From: Streptomyces cellulosae
GTDB taxonomy: Bacteria > Actinomycetota > Actinomycetes > Streptomycetales > Streptomycetaceae
Direction: 5' to 3'
Assembly: GCF_000721105.1 (NCBI RefSeq)
Contig: NZ_JOEV01000035.1
Coordinates: 1-64,000 of the forward strand
DNA: 64,000 nucleotides
In this document: piece by piece, positions 1 to 9,476 of the stretch
Position numbering within the stretch: the first letter of the stretch is position 1
Layout: every line of letters begins with the position of its first letter
Notes under the pieces: model-generated
The model's input: only the letters and a program-made list of their open reading frames with translations
Told to the model about the DNA's origin: nothing
Databases searched by the model: none
Made by a program: the position numbers and the translations under genes

Positions 1-2
1 CC

Positions 3-968
3 CCCCGCACCTCCCGCAGAGCCGCACTCCTCGCCGTCCCCGCCGCCGTCCTGCTCGCCCTGATTCCGAGCACCGCGTCGGCGTACCCCAATCCCGGCCG
101 CGTCACTGGTGACGTCGTCGTCCACGACCCGACGATGATTCGCTCCTCGGCCGGCCGCTACCTGCTGTACGGCACCGGCGGAGGCCTCGGCTACAACAGC
201 TCCACCGACCGGATCGCCTTCACCAACGGCGGCGACGCCTTCGGCACCAAGCCGGGCTGGTGGTCCGCGTACGCCACCGAGGCGTGGGCGCCCGACATCT
301 CGTACCACGGCGGCAAGTACCTGATGTACTACGCCGTCTCCACGTTCGGCTCCAACAAGTCGGCGATCGGTCTGGCGACGTCGAGCACCGGGCTGCCCGG
401 CTCCTGGAGCGACCAGGGCACCGTGTACACCTCGACCACGTCCAGCGACTACAACGCCATCGACCCGAACCTCTTCGTCGACGACGACGGCAAGTGGTGG
501 CTGTCCTTCGGCAGTTGGTGGACCGGGATCAAGATGATCCAGATCAACCCCGCGACCGGGAAGCAGCTGTCCTCCAACACCACCCGGTACTCGATCGCCT
601 CCCGCCCCACCGGGACCAAGGCGGTCGAGGCGCCGTACGTCGTCAAGCGGAACGGCTACTACTACCTCTTCGCCTCGTACGACACCTGCTGCGCCGGCAC
701 CAGCTCGACGTACAAGGTGAAGGTCGGCCGCGCCACCGGTGTCACCGGGCCGTACTACGACAAGAACGGCGTCGCGATGACGAACAACGGCGGCACGCCC
801 GTCCTCGAGACGCACGGCAGCGTCATCGGCCCCGGCGGACAGTCGATCATGAACGACTCCGACGGCGACCTGATCGTCTACCACTACTACGACGGCAACG
901 ACAACGGCACACCCAAGCTCGGCATCAACCTGCTGAACTGGAGCAGCGGCTGGCCCGTGGCGTACTGA
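3..968 (+). CDS. Secreted endo-1,5-alpha-L-arabinanase, GH43 (5' end cut by window)
   Basis: The start codon lies outside the window; the frame is open from base 3, giving 321 visible residues. A signal peptide is visible (arginines, a hydrophobic stretch, then STASA before YPNPG, about residue 27). The GH43 catalytic triad is recognisable: Asp42 in VVHDPTM (general base), Asp154 in AIDPNLF (pKa modulator) and Glu209 in KAVEAPYVV (acid). The length fits a single five-bladed propeller without a binding module. The enzyme should cut the arabinan backbone outside the cell, which suits the sugar transporters and epimerase that follow. The arabinanase activity is by family; other GH43 activities are less likely. 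Confidence 0.88.
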   Translation, partial: PRTSRRAALLAVPAAVLLALIPSTASAYPNPGRVTGDVVVHDPTMIRSSAGRYLLYGTGGGLGYNSSTDRIAFTNGGDAFGTKPGWWSAYATEAWAPDISYHGGKYLMYYAVSTFGSNKSAIGLATSSTGLPGSWSDQGTVYTSTTSSDYNAIDPNLFVDDDGKWWLSFGSWWTGIKMIQINPATGKQLSSNTTRYSIASRPTGTKAVEAPYVVKRNGYYYLFASYDTCCAGTSSTYKVKVGRATGVTGPYYDKNGVAMTNNGGTPVLETHGSVIGPGGQSIMNDSDGDLIVYHYYDGNDNGTPKLGINLLNWSSGWPVAY

Positions 969-993
969 CACGGGCCGAGGTCCGTGCGACGGG

Positions 994-2781
994 CTAGCCC
1001 GCCTGACCCATCCCCGCCGCGTTCGGCCAGCTCTGTGCGTTGGGCCAGCCGGTGGCGGCGGCGGGGGTGAGGTCGGGTACCGGCGCCGGGCCGGTCATGC
1101 CGCGGACCTGCGCTGCGGTGAGGCCGCCGCGGGCCGGGACGCCCGGCGGGGTCGGGCCGGCGGCGGCCGCCGGGACCGGGGTCGGCATCTGGTTCGGCAT
1201 CTGCATGGGCGCAGGCGTGGGCATCTGAGCCGGCGTCGGCATCTGAGGCGGCGTGGGCATCTGAGGCGGCGTGGGCATCTGAGGCGGCGTGGGCATCTGG
1301 GCCGGCATCGGCATCTGGGCCGGGGCCGGCGGGGCGGGCATGCCGAACCGCTGGGGCGCCTGGGCCACCGCCGGCATCGGCACCTGGGCACCGCCGGGCT
1401 GAGCCGGCCGGGCCGGCTGGGCGGGCTGGCCGGGCATCCCGGCACCGCCGGCCTGGGCCGCCGCGGGCATCGGCATCCCGGAGCCGATGGACGGAGCCGC
1501 GTGCAGCCCCTGGCCACCGGCGCCACCGCCTCCACCGGCCGCCATCGCCTGACCGGCCAGGCCCTGCATACCCGAACCGTTGGTGGCGCCGACCAGCCGG
1601 TCCACGGCCGCCGTACCCGAGCTGTAGCTGGTCCCGGTAGCCAGCTCGGGCACGGCGGCTCCCCTCCTGGTCCCGTAGAGCACCTGTTCCAGGCCGGACA
1701 CCAGGCGACGCACGTCCACCTGGGGGCGCACCACGAGTCTCAGGAAGCGGCTGGAGGAGCCGATCTTGTTGCCGCACTCGCGGACGAGGATCCGGTGCTC
1801 GGTGAGCATCCGGTCCCGGACCACGGTGCCTTCGGCGCCGACGGGAAGGCGTACGAAGAGGAAGTTGCCCTGGGACGGATAGACCGTCAGGCCGGGCAGG
1901 TTGGCGAGCTGGCCGGCCATGTCCAGGCGGTCCCGGCGGACCTGCTGGAGGCTCTGGGCGTACTCGGAGCCGTGCTCCTTCAGCATGAACACCACATGCT
2001 CGGCGAAGGAGTTGAGGTTCCACTTGGGCAGCATGGAGCGGATCCGGCCGGCCAGGGCCGGGTTGGCGACGAGGTAGCCGAACCGTATGCCGTGCAGCCC
2101 GAAGTTCTTGCCGAGGCTGCGCAGCACCACCACGTTGGGCCGCAGCATGGCCTCCTGGACGACGCTGGGTTCGACCTCGGCGTCGGCGAACTCCAGGAAG
2201 GACTCGTCGATGACGACCAGGTCCAAATCGGCCATCGCGTCCATGAACTGCGTGATGGCGTGCTTGTGCAGGAAGCCGCCGTCGGGGTTGTTCGGGTTGC
2301 AGATCACGGCGACGCGGGTGCCGCGGGCGCGGATGAACTCGGCGTACTGGGCGAGGTCCAGGGCGAAGCCGCTGGACTCCTGGAGCGGGAACATGTCGAC
2401 CCGCTTGCCGGTCTCCATCGGCTGGTCGGTCCAGCGGCCGAAGGTGGGGACGGGGATGGCGAGCGACTCGCGCACCAGCAGGTGGTCGATCCAGGTGATC
2501 AGCTCGGTGGAGCCGTTGCCCATCGCCACGCACTGCGGGGGGAGTTGGAGCAGGTTGCACAGCTCGGCCGTGATGGTGTCGGCGCTGCTCGGGTAGTACG
2601 TGACGATCTCCCGCAGCCGGCTCGCCATCTCCTCGAACATGGGCGGGGTGGGGAAGTAGGGGTTGCAGGGAATGCAGAAGTCGACCGGACCGGTTCCCTC
2701 GCCGCCCTCCCGTGTCAACGCCGCCATCGACGGGCTGTGCGCCGCGGTGCTGCGGAACAGCGAGGTGACGTTGTCAGCCAA
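994..2781 (-). CDS. PLP-dependent aminotransferase (class I/II) with proline/methionine repeat tail
   Basis: 595 residues, read from a TTG start preceded by GGAGG six bases upstream. Residues about 1-370 are a fold-type I aminotransferase like histidinol-phosphate aminotransferase or threonine-phosphate decarboxylase: NPNNPDGG at 162-169, Asp192 in VVIDES (pyridine nitrogen) and Lys225 in SLGKNFG (Schiff base). After about residue 375 the protein becomes a Gly/Ala/Pro/Met-rich low-complexity region of over 200 residues containing tandem QMPTPP units. Normal members of the family stop near 360 residues, so the tail is an unusual extension. The substrate is not evident, and the gene stands alone between the arabinanase and an aldose epimerase. 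Confidence 0.85.
   Translation of the reverse strand: MADNVTSLFRSTAAHSPSMAALTREGGEGTGPVDFCIPCNPYFPTPPMFEEMASRLREIVTYYPSSADTITAELCNLLQLPPQCVAMGNGSTELITWIDHLLVRESLAIPVPTFGRWTDQPMETGKRVDMFPLQESSGFALDLAQYAEFIRARGTRVAVICNPNNPDGGFLHKHAITQFMDAMADLDLVVIDESFLEFADAEVEPSVVQEAMLRPNVVVLRSLGKNFGLHGIRFGYLVANPALAGRIRSMLPKWNLNSFAEHVVFMLKEHGSEYAQSLQQVRRDRLDMAGQLANLPGLTVYPSQGNFLFVRLPVGAEGTVVRDRMLTEHRILVRECGNKIGSSSRFLRLVVRPQVDVRRLVSGLEQVLYGTRRGAAVPELATGTSYSSGTAAVDRLVGATNGSGMQGLAGQAMAAGGGGGAGGQGLHAAPSIGSGMPMPAAAQAGGAGMPGQPAQPARPAQPGGAQVPMPAVAQAPQRFGMPAPPAPAQMPMPAQMPTPPQMPTPPQMPTPPQMPTPAQMPTPAPMQMPNQMPTPVPAAAAGPTPPGVPARGGLTAAQVRGMTGPAPVPDLTPAAATGWPNAQSWPNAAGMGQAG
1216..1320 (-). repeat. 18-bp in-frame tandem repeat encoding QMPTPP/QMPTPA
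   Basis: About six near-identical 18-bp units lie inside the aminotransferase tail. Three central units are identical at the DNA level, implying recent duplication or slippage. The unit length is a multiple of three, so copy-number change keeps the frame. Confidence 0.9.
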
Positions 2782-2964
2782 GGGAGCCTCCGTATGGGGC
2801 GGGCCTGGCGGGGACGACCGGGCCCGTCGTCTTGGGTGGCCCGCGCGGGGGAGCGCGGGCCGCCCTTACATACGGATGCCGGAGTGGCGCCGTTCAACGC
2901 GTGTGAAAGGAACGTGACCTATCAACTTCATCCGGCGGACGCGTCGGGACGGCGCCGGCCGGCC

Positions 2965-4113
2965 TTACGCGCCGAACGTGTGGACCGTCGTCGTCTTGTA
3001 CGTCTGCCCAGGTCGCAGCAGCGTGGACGGGAACGACGGGTGGTTCGGGGAGTCCGGGAAGTGCTGCGTCTCCAGGCACAGGGCGTCACCCTGGCGGTAG
3101 GTGCTGCCGCCGGTGCCGGTCAGGGTGCCGTCGAGGAAGTTGCCGGAGTAGAACTGCAGCCCCGGCTCGACGGTGGCGATCTTCAGGGTGCGCCCGGAGG
3201 ACGGTTCGCAGAGGGTGGCCACGTGCTCGGGCTTCGCGGTGATGCCCTTGTCGAGGACCCAGTTGTGGTCGTAGCCCTTGGCGAGGACCTGCTGCGGGTG
3301 ACCGTCCCGGATGTCCCGGCCGATCGCCTTGGCCTTGCGGAAGTCGAAGGGCGTGCCGGAGACCTTCGCCAGCTCGCCGGTCGGGATGAGGCCCGCGTCG
3401 GTGGGCGTGTAGCGGCCGGCGGCGATCTTCAGCTCGTGGTTCTCGATGGTGCCGCTGCCCTCGCCGGCCAGGTTCCAGTACACGTGGCTGGTCAGGTTGA
3501 CGACGGTGGCCTTGGTGGTGGTGGCCTCGTAGTCGATGCGCCAGTCGCCGTGCCGGGTGAGGGTGTACGTCACCTTCACCTTGAGCGTGCCCGGGTAGCC
3601 CATCTCGCCGTCGGCGCTCGTGTAGTGCAGGTACAGGCCGACGTCGGAGCCCTTGGTGAACGGCTCGACGTCCCACACCCGCTTGTCGAAGCCCTGGGTG
3701 CCGCCGTGCAGGCTGTTGGCGCCGTCGTTGACGGAGAGCTGATAGCTCTTGCCGTCCAGGGTGAACTGGCCCTTTGCTATGCGGTTGCCGTAGCGGCCGA
3801 TCAGCGCGCCGAAGTACGGGGTCTTGGCGACGTAGTCCTCGATGTTGTCGAAGCCGAGGGAGACGTTGGCGTAGCGGCCCTTGCGGTCCGGGATCTCCAG
3901 GGACTGGACGACGCCGCCCCAGGAGAGGACCTTCATCCGCGTGCCGCCGTTCTCCAGCGACCAGCGGTGGACCTTCGTGCCGTCGGCCAGCTTGCCGAAG
4001 AGCTCCTTCACCGGCTTCCTGCCTCCTGTGGCGTGCGCGGTGCCACCGACGGTGGCGGTGGTGACACCGGCGGCGGCGGCCCCGGCGATGACGGTACGTC
4101 TGCTCAGTTCCAC
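2965..4113 (-). CDS. Secreted aldose 1-epimerase (galactose mutarotase family)
   Basis: 382 residues from a GTG start with GAGGAG upstream. The N-terminus has a Tat-type signal (SRRTVIAG, hydrophobic segment, GTAHA) ending near residue 28, so the mature enzyme should act outside the cytoplasm. Family motifs are present: NRIAKG near residue 110, SLHGG, LTSHVYWNLAG (catalytic His) and LETQHFPDSPN near the C-terminus (catalytic Glu). It interconverts alpha and beta anomers of aldoses such as galactose, xylose or arabinose. It lies just downstream of a sugar ABC transporter in the same direction but after a strong terminator. A second, cytoplasmic paralogue is at 31055-32026. Confidence 0.88.
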   Translation of the reverse strand: MELSRRTVIAGAAAAGVTTATVGGTAHATGGRKPVKELFGKLADGTKVHRWSLENGGTRMKVLSWGGVVQSLEIPDRKGRYANVSLGFDNIEDYVAKTPYFGALIGRYGNRIAKGQFTLDGKSYQLSVNDGANSLHGGTQGFDKRVWDVEPFTKGSDVGLYLHYTSADGEMGYPGTLKVKVTYTLTRHGDWRIDYEATTTKATVVNLTSHVYWNLAGEGSGTIENHELKIAAGRYTPTDAGLIPTGELAKVSGTPFDFRKAKAIGRDIRDGHPQQVLAKGYDHNWVLDKGITAKPEHVATLCEPSSGRTLKIATVEPGLQFYSGNFLDGTLTGTGGSTYRQGDALCLETQHFPDSPNHPSFPSTLLRPGQTYKTTTVHTFGA

Positions 4114-4210
4114 GGGCGGCTCCTCGTGAATGAGGGGAGTTGCCTCCCCCTACTGTGCGGTGCGTAGTCGTACGACAGTTGTGCTGTTCCTGTGCGAAGC
4201 CGAGTCCGCA

Positions 4211-4245
4211 AAAGGCCGGGGCCCCGCCGTCCGGCGGGGCCCCGG
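4211..4245 (-). terminator. Intrinsic terminator of the ChvE/GguAB-type operon
   Basis: A perfect 13-bp GC stem (4216-4228 with 4233-4245) with a 4-nt loop starts 7 nt beyond the permease stop. On the minus strand it is followed by CCTTTT, a short U-run. It separates the transporter operon from the epimerase gene. Confidence 0.85.
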
Positions 4246-4251
4246 TCGTTT

Positions 4252-5496
4252 CTACGAACCGACCTTGCGCTTGTTCCACACGTCGAATCCGACCGCCAAC
4301 AACAGGGCCAGGCCCTTGATGACCTGCTGCCAGTCGGTGCCGACGCTGAGGAGGTTCATACCGTTGTTCAGCACACCGAGGACGAGACCACCGATGATCG
4401 CGCCGAGGACGGTACCCACACCGCCGCTCATGGACGCGCCACCGATGAACGACGAGGCGATGGCCTCGAGTTCGAAGTTGAGGCCCGCCTTCGGTGAGGC
4501 CGCGTTGAGGCGGGCGGCAACGACCATGCCCGCCAGGGCCGCGAGCACGCCCATGTTCAGGAAGACCAGGAAGGTGACCTTCTTGTCCTTGACGCCGGAC
4601 AGCTTGGCCGCCGGCAGGTTGCCGCCGATCGCGTAGATGTGGCGACCGAAGATGGCGTTGCGCATGACATAGCCGTAACCGACCACCAGGACACCGAGGA
4701 CGATCAGGATGATCGGCGCGCCCTGGTAGCTGGCGAGCAGCATCGTCACGGCGAGGACCGCCGCCGCGATGGCGACGAGCTTGAGCAGGAAGGCGTTCCT
4801 CGGCAGCACGTCCAGCAAGAACTCCTGCTGACGCTTGCGGTCGCGGACCTCCTGGTAGACCACGGAGGCCAGCAGCACGAAGCCCAGCAGCAGCGTGAGG
4901 TTGTGGTAGTTGGTGTCCGGGCCGACCTCCGGCAGGAAGCCGTTGCCGAGCTTCTGCAGACCGTCCGGGAACGGGCCGAGGGTCTGGCCCTCCAGGAAGA
5001 TCTCCGTCAGACCGCGGAAGAGCAGCATGCCTGCCAGGGTCACGATGAAGGACGGTATGCCGAAGTACGCGATCAGGTACCCCTGCACCGCACCGGCCAC
5101 CGCGCCCAGCACCAGGCACAGCACCAGGGCGACCGGCCACGCCACATGGTGTTCGACCGTCAGCACGGCCGCTGTCGCGCCCACGAACGCCGTCAACGAG
5201 CCGACCGACAGGTCGATGTGGCCGGCGATGATCACCAGCATCATGCCGATCGCGAGGATCAGGATGTAGCTGTTCTGCAGCACCAGGTTGGAGACGTTGC
5301 GCGGCAGCAGCAGGTCGCCGCCGGTCCACACCTGGAACAGGATCACGAGCAGGGCGAGGGCGATCAGCATGCCGTACTTGCGCATGTTGCGGCGCAGTCC
5401 GCCGAACATCAGCTGCAGCAGACCTTCGCCGGTGGCCGATCCGCTCTTGCCGGGCGGCGCGGGCGCCGGGGTCTTGGCGGTCACATCGGTGCTCAT
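4252..5496 (-). CDS. Sugar ABC transporter permease (GguB/XylH type)
   Basis: 414 residues from the ATG at 5496, which overlaps the ATPase stop by 4 bp (ATGA), so the two are translationally coupled. The protein is a BPD_transp_2 family permease with about ten hydrophobic segments and the family signature [10 protein letters not shown] near residue 100. C-terminal motifs ([25 protein letters not shown]) match the branched-chain/pentose permease class. It should form the membrane channel for a monosaccharide, probably xylose, arabinose, glucose or galactose, with the ATPase and binding protein encoded upstream. An in-frame extension upstream of this ATG has the wrong composition and was rejected. 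Confidence 0.92.
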   Translation of the reverse strand: MSTDVTAKTPAPAPPGKSGSATGEGLLQLMFGGLRRNMRKYGMLIALALLVILFQVWTGGDLLLPRNVSNLVLQNSYILILAIGMMLVIIAGHIDLSVGSLTAFVGATAAVLTVEHHVAWPVALVLCLVLGAVAGAVQGYLIAYFGIPSFIVTLAGMLLFRGLTEIFLEGQTLGPFPDGLQKLGNGFLPEVGPDTNYHNLTLLLGFVLLASVVYQEVRDRKRQQEFLLDVLPRNAFLLKLVAIAAAVLAVTMLLASYQGAPIILIVLGVLVVGYGYVMRNAIFGRHIYAIGGNLPAAKLSGVKDKKVTFLVFLNMGVLAALAGMVVAARLNAASPKAGLNFELEAIASSFIGGASMSGGVGTVLGAIIGGLVLGVLNNGMNLLSVGTDWQQVIKGLALLLAVGFDVWNKRKVGS

Positions 5497-7043
5497 CGGG
5501 TTACCTCTTTGTCCTTCGTCATCTGACGCATCAACGCTTCCTGCGAGGCCTCGGCCCTCGAGAACTCGCCCGTCAGCCGCCCGGCGGCCATGGTGTAGAT
5601 GCGGTCGCACATGCCGAGCAGCTCCGGCAGCTCGGAGGAGATGAAGACGACCGCCTTGCCCTCGGCCGCCAGCTGGTCGATGACCGTGTAGATCTCGTAC
5701 TTGGCGCCCACGTCGATGCCGCGGGTGGGCTCGTCCAGGATCAGCACGTCCGGACCCGCGAAGATCCACTTGCTGAGGACGACCTTCTGCTGGTTGCCCC
5801 CGGACAGCTTGCCCACCGGCTCGAAGACGGTCGGCGCCTTGATGTTCATGGACTTGCGGAAGCGTTCGGAGACCTGCCGCTCCTCGTGCTCGTCCACCAC
5901 GCCCCGCTTGGCCACCTTGTCCAGGGCGGTCAGCGAGATGTTCCGGTTGATGGTGTCGATGAGGTTCAGTCCGTAGTGCTTGCGGTCCTCGGTGACGTAC
6001 GCGATGCCGTGCTTGATCGCCTCCGCGACGGTCTTCGTACGGATCTCCTTGCCGTCCTTGAGGACCGTGCCGCCCGCGTACCGTCCGTAGGTGCGCCCGA
6101 AGACGTTCATCGCGAGCTCCGTGCGGCCGGCGCCCATCAGGCCCGCGATGCCGACGATCTCCCCGCGCCGTACCTGGACGGACACGTCGTCGACCACCTT
6201 GCGCTGCTGGTCGACCGGGTGGAACACGGTCCAGTCCCGGATCTCCAGGGCCGGGGCCGCGCCCGCCTCCGCCTCGTGCGGGGTGCGCTCGGGGAAGCGG
6301 TGGTCGAGGTCGCGGCCGACCATGCCGCTGATGATCCGGTCCTCGGTCGTCTCCGGCGCCTTCACGTCGAGCGTCTCGATGGAGCGCCCGTCGCGCAGGA
6401 TCGTCACCGAGTCGGCGACCTTGCGGATCTCGTTCAGCTTGTGGGAGATGATGATCGAGGTGATGCCCTGCTTCTTCAACTCCAGGATGAGATCCAGGAG
6501 TTTGCCGCTGTCCTCGTCGTTGAGAGCCGCGGTCGGCTCATCCAGGATGAGCAGCTTCACCTTCTTGGAGAGCGCCTTGGCGATCTCCACGAGCTGCTGC
6601 TTGCCCACGCCGATGTCGGTGACGGGGGTCTCCGGGTGGTCGGTGAGACCGACCCGGCGCAGCAGCTCGGTGGCGTGCTTGAGCGTCTCGTTCCAGTTGA
6701 TGAACCCGCCCTTGGCGTGCTCGTTGCCGAGGAAGATGTTCTCCGCGAGGGAGAGGTACGGCACCAGCGCGAGCTCCTGGTGGATGATGACAATGCCGTG
6801 CTGCTCGCTCGCCCGGATGTCCTTGAACTCGCAGACTTCCGACTCGAAGAGGATCTCGCCCTCGTACGTGCCGTGCGGATGGACACCGGAAAGCACCTTC
6901 ATCAGGGTGGACTTTCCGGCGCCGTTCTCACCGCAGATGGCGTGGACCTCGCCTTGGCGGACGGTCAGGGTGACGTCCGACAGCGCCTTGACGCCGGGAA
7001 AGGTCTTGACGATCGAGCGCATTTCCAGGACGGGTCCCGCCAT
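5493..7043 (-). CDS. Sugar ABC transporter ATP-binding protein (GguA/XylG/MglA type)
   Basis: 516 residues. The ATG at 7043 is preferred to the in-frame TTG at 7058 because GGAAGG sits seven bases before it. Two ABC modules are present. The first has Walker [10 protein letters not shown] (residues 38-46), signature-like [13 protein letters not shown] and Walker [12 protein letters not shown]. The second has a degenerate Walker A (GLMGAGRTE), [14 protein letters not shown] and [11 protein letters not shown]. This tandem layout is standard for the monosaccharide CUT2 family. It powers the permease at 4252-5496 and lies 32 bp downstream of the binding-protein gene, so SBP-ATPase-permease form one operon. 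Confidence 0.93.
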   Translation of the reverse strand: MAGPVLEMRSIVKTFPGVKALSDVTLTVRQGEVHAICGENGAGKSTLMKVLSGVHPHGTYEGEILFESEVCEFKDIRASEQHGIVIIHQELALVPYLSLAENIFLGNEHAKGGFINWNETLKHATELLRRVGLTDHPETPVTDIGVGKQQLVEIAKALSKKVKLLILDEPTAALNDEDSGKLLDLILELKKQGITSIIISHKLNEIRKVADSVTILRDGRSIETLDVKAPETTEDRIISGMVGRDLDHRFPERTPHEAEAGAAPALEIRDWTVFHPVDQQRKVVDDVSVQVRRGEIVGIAGLMGAGRTELAMNVFGRTYGRYAGGTVLKDGKEIRTKTVAEAIKHGIAYVTEDRKHYGLNLIDTINRNISLTALDKVAKRGVVDEHEERQVSERFRKSMNIKAPTVFEPVGKLSGGNQQKVVLSKWIFAGPDVLILDEPTRGIDVGAKYEIYTVIDQLAAEGKAVVFISSELPELLGMCDRIYTMAAGRLTGEFSRAEASQEALMRQMTKDKEVTR

Positions 7044-7075
7044 GGTCGTGCCTTCCAATCTTGGGTGCCGAGGGC

Positions 7076-8182
7076 TTACTTGACCTGGTCAGCCGTGTAG
7101 TAGCCGCCGTCGATCAGCACCTTCTGGTAGTTCGACTTGTCGACGCTCACCGGCTGCAGCAGGTAGGCGGGGACGACCTTGGTGCCGTTGTCGTAGCTCT
7201 TGGTGTCGTTGATCTCAGGCTTCTTGCCGTTGAGCGCGTCGTCCACCATGTTCGTGGCGACCTCGGCGAGCTTGCGGAGGTCCTTGTAGACCGTCTGCGT
7301 CTGCTGACCCGCGATGATCGACTTCACCGAGGCGAGCTCGGCGTCCTGGCCGGTGATGACCGGCAGCGGCTTGCTCGCGGTGCCGTAGCCGTCCGACCTC
7401 AGCGCCGAGATGATGCCGATGGAGATGCCGTCGTACGGCGAGAGCACCGCGTCGACCCGGCCGCTCGTGTACTTGGAGGTGAGGATGTCCTCCATGCGCT
7501 TCTGAGCGGTGGCGCCGTCCCAGCGCAGGGTGGTGGCCTGGGTGAGCTTGGACTGACCGGACTTGACGACGAGCTTCTTGCTGTCGATGTACGGCTGCAG
7601 GACGCTCATCGCGCCGTTGAAGAAGTACCGGGTGTTGTTGTCGTCGTTGGAGCCGGCGAACAGCTCGATGTTGAACGGGCCCTTGCCGCTCTTCAGGCCG
7701 AGCTTGTCGACGATGTAGCCGGCCTGCAGCCTGCCGACCTTCTCGTTGTCGAACGACGCGTAGTAGTCGACGTTCTTGGTGCCGAGGATCAGGCGGTCGT
7801 AGGAGATCACCGGGATCTTGGCGTCGGCGGCCTGCTGCAGCACGTTGTTCAGCGACTTGTTGTCGATGGCCGCGATGATCAGGCCCTTGACGCCCTGGGT
7901 GATCAGGTTCTCGATCTGCGAGACCTGCTGGTCGGGGTCGTCCTCGCCGTAGACGAGCTTGGTCTTGTAGCCCTTGGCCTGGAGGTCCTTGACGACGTTC
8001 TTGCCGTCCGAGATCCAGCGTTCGGAGGACTTGGTCGGCATCGCGATGCCGATCGTCCCGCCCTTGGCGCTGCCGGCCTTCTCCTCGCTGCCGCCCTCGC
8101 TGTTCTGTCCGCAGGCGGACAGGGTGAGGGCGAGGGAGGCGGAGGCGGCTATGGCGGCCAGTGCGGCTCGACGAGTACGCAT
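7076..8182 (-). CDS. ChvE/XylF-type sugar-binding lipoprotein
   Basis: 368 residues from the ATG at 8182, chosen over ATGs 6 and 9 bases upstream because AAGGA is placed correctly for it. The N-terminus is a lipoprotein signal (MRTRRAAL, hydrophobic core, LTLSAC|G), so the protein is anchored outside the membrane. The periplasmic-binding-protein type 1 fold is typical of Chv[37 protein letters not shown] and [14 protein letters not shown]. It would capture a monosaccharide for the GguA/GguB-like partners. A close paralogue without transporter genes lies at 24157-25251. Confidence 0.92.
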   Translation of the reverse strand: MRTRRAALAAIAASASLALTLSACGQNSEGGSEEKAGSAKGGTIGIAMPTKSSERWISDGKNVVKDLQAKGYKTKLVYGEDDPDQQVSQIENLITQGVKGLIIAAIDNKSLNNVLQQAADAKIPVISYDRLILGTKNVDYYASFDNEKVGRLQAGYIVDKLGLKSGKGPFNIELFAGSNDDNNTRYFFNGAMSVLQPYIDSKKLVVKSGQSKLTQATTLRWDGATAQKRMEDILTSKYTSGRVDAVLSPYDGISIGIISALRSDGYGTASKPLPVITGQDAELASVKSIIAGQQTQTVYKDLRKLAEVATNMVDDALNGKKPEINDTKSYDNGTKVVPAYLLQPVSVDKSNYQKVLIDGGYYTADQVK

Positions 8183-8278
8183 GATCATCATCCTTGATGT
8201 CGGGACTGCCTCGGTCTGGCGGTGCGGGCCGCATGCGGGGCGCCGTTGGAACTGAGACCGAGGAAGAGGGTGTGTCGG

Positions 8279-8308
8279 ATTGTGTGCGGCTGCGTCGCCT
8301 TTTGTGAA
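8279..8308 (-). promoter_or_regulatory. Candidate promoter of the ChvE-type operon
   Basis: On the minus strand, TTCACA (8308-8303) is followed after 18 bp by CACAAT (8284-8279), a reasonable vegetative -35/-10 pair about 100 bp upstream of the binding-protein start. There is no terminator between the upstream U32-family gene and this point, so read-through is also possible. Confidence 0.3.
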
Positions 8309-8326
8309 GGGGGATTGTCCGGAACG

Positions 8327-9295
8327 TTATGAGGGCGTTTCGAATCGACGCAGATCACCGGGCAGCCGCGAGCCGAGCGGTGCCATGTCGCCGTCCACTC
8401 CGTGCCGTGCCAGCAGGTCCAGGGCGAGCCGTCCGCGCCGCACCCGTTCCCGGGCGCTGTTCAGGGTCAGATCGCGCAGGTGGTGCCCGTACGGGTAGAT
8501 CCCCGGGGCCTTGGACAGGCCGAACTTCAGGTAGATCGGCGCGCCGCGCCGGATCAGCTCGGCGACCTCGTACATCCGCACATAACCGCCGAGATCGTCG
8601 GGTGCCTCGATGTACATGTCCATCGGGGCGCCCGACACCCGCCGGATCTCGGTGAGATGATCGAGCGTCAGGTCGCTGGGCACGTTGACGGAGTCGGCGC
8701 CCAGGTTCTCGTAGACCGCGTACGCGGCCGGGTTGACGGGCCCGATGAGGGCGCTCACCTTGAGGGTCGTGTCGGCCGGGATGATGCCGGCCTGCCGCGC
8801 CCGGTGCAGCGTCCACAGCACGCCCTCGTCGGCGACGAGGAGGCACTTGACGCCCAGCTCCGTGGCCCGGACGGCGTCCTCGACGCAGCCGGCCACCGCG
8901 TCGTGGCCGCGGGCCCGCAGACCCCCGCCGCGCGAGTCGGTCCGGGTCGAGCCGCCGATGTCCCAGGTGCCGCGCGGGCCGGTGAACAGACAGAGCTCGA
9001 TGTCGCGCTCCGCGGTCGCCTCGACCATCTCCGTGATCTCGGCGTCGGTGAGCATCCACACACCGCTGCCCTGGCTGATCCGGTGGATCGGCACATCCAG
9101 GCGCGAGGCCTCCTTGAGGACGACGGCCAGCGCCTCGGGACCCTCGCAGGAGGGGACCTCGGTGCGCCAGCGGCCGCCCTCGGGGAAGGTGTGCGGTGAG
9201 GCGTCGGCGGGATCGAGGGCGGGCGCACCCAGGCCGAGGGCGGTGAGCGCCTGCTCACCGGGCCTACGGGCTGCCGTGGTGGAAGCGTCGTTCAC
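8327..9295 (-). CDS. U32-family peptidase-like protein
   Basis: 322 residues from a GTG at 9295 with AAAGGA seven bases upstream; a longer open frame upstream is arginine/proline-rich and unlikely to be coding. The sequence resembles the TIM-barrel U32 family (GGGLRARGHDAVAGCVEDAVRA region; LGVKCLLVADEGVL; GADSVNVPSDLTLDHL; GAPMDMYIEAPDDLGG). Well-studied U32 members are collagenase-like or act in RNA hydroxylation and ubiquinone synthesis. No iron-sulfur cysteine cluster is evident here, so the reaction is unknown. Its place between a sugar-acid operon and a sugar transporter suggests a role in sugar metabolism, but that is inference. Confidence 0.72.
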   Translation of the reverse strand: MNDASTTAARRPGEQALTALGLGAPALDPADASPHTFPEGGRWRTEVPSCEGPEALAVVLKEASRLDVPIHRISQGSGVWMLTDAEITEMVEATAERDIELCLFTGPRGTWDIGGSTRTDSRGGGLRARGHDAVAGCVEDAVRATELGVKCLLVADEGVLWTLHRARQAGIIPADTTLKVSALIGPVNPAAYAVYENLGADSVNVPSDLTLDHLTEIRRVSGAPMDMYIEAPDDLGGYVRMYEVAELIRRGAPIYLKFGLSKAPGIYPYGHHLRDLTLNSARERVRRGRLALDLLARHGVDGDMAPLGSRLPGDLRRFETPS

Positions 9296-9429
9296 AAGTT
9301 GTCCTTTGTGTTCGGTATGTCGGACGGAGTTCGCGGCTCGGGATACGGAAGGACGTGGGGGTGTGCCCGGACGGGTGGAGGAGGTGGGGGACACCGGGGC
9401 GGAGCGGAAGACGGGGTGGAGACATGGTG

Positions 9430-9474
9430 GTACGCCGGTCCGGGGGCCGTCAGGTAACCCCCGGACCGGCGTAC
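9430..9474 (-). terminator. Terminator of the dehydratase/dehydrogenase operon
   Basis: A perfect 17-bp inverted repeat (9430-9446 with 9458-9474) with an 11-nt loop sits 2 nt beyond the dehydrogenase stop. There is no long U-run, which is common in Streptomyces terminators. Confidence 0.8.
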
Positions 9475-9476
9475 GT

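Noticed and set aside
1501..4167. 888-codon open frame on the plus strand
   Set aside because: It runs antisense to the aminotransferase and epimerase genes, has shadow-like composition (Gly/Arg/Val/His runs) and spans an intergenic region; high-GC DNA gives such frames routinely.
5497..5769. N-terminal extension of the permease gene at 4252
   Set aside because: The extra 91 residues overlap the ATPase gene in another frame and are Arg/Gly-rich; the ATG at 5496 has the usual ATGA coupling.
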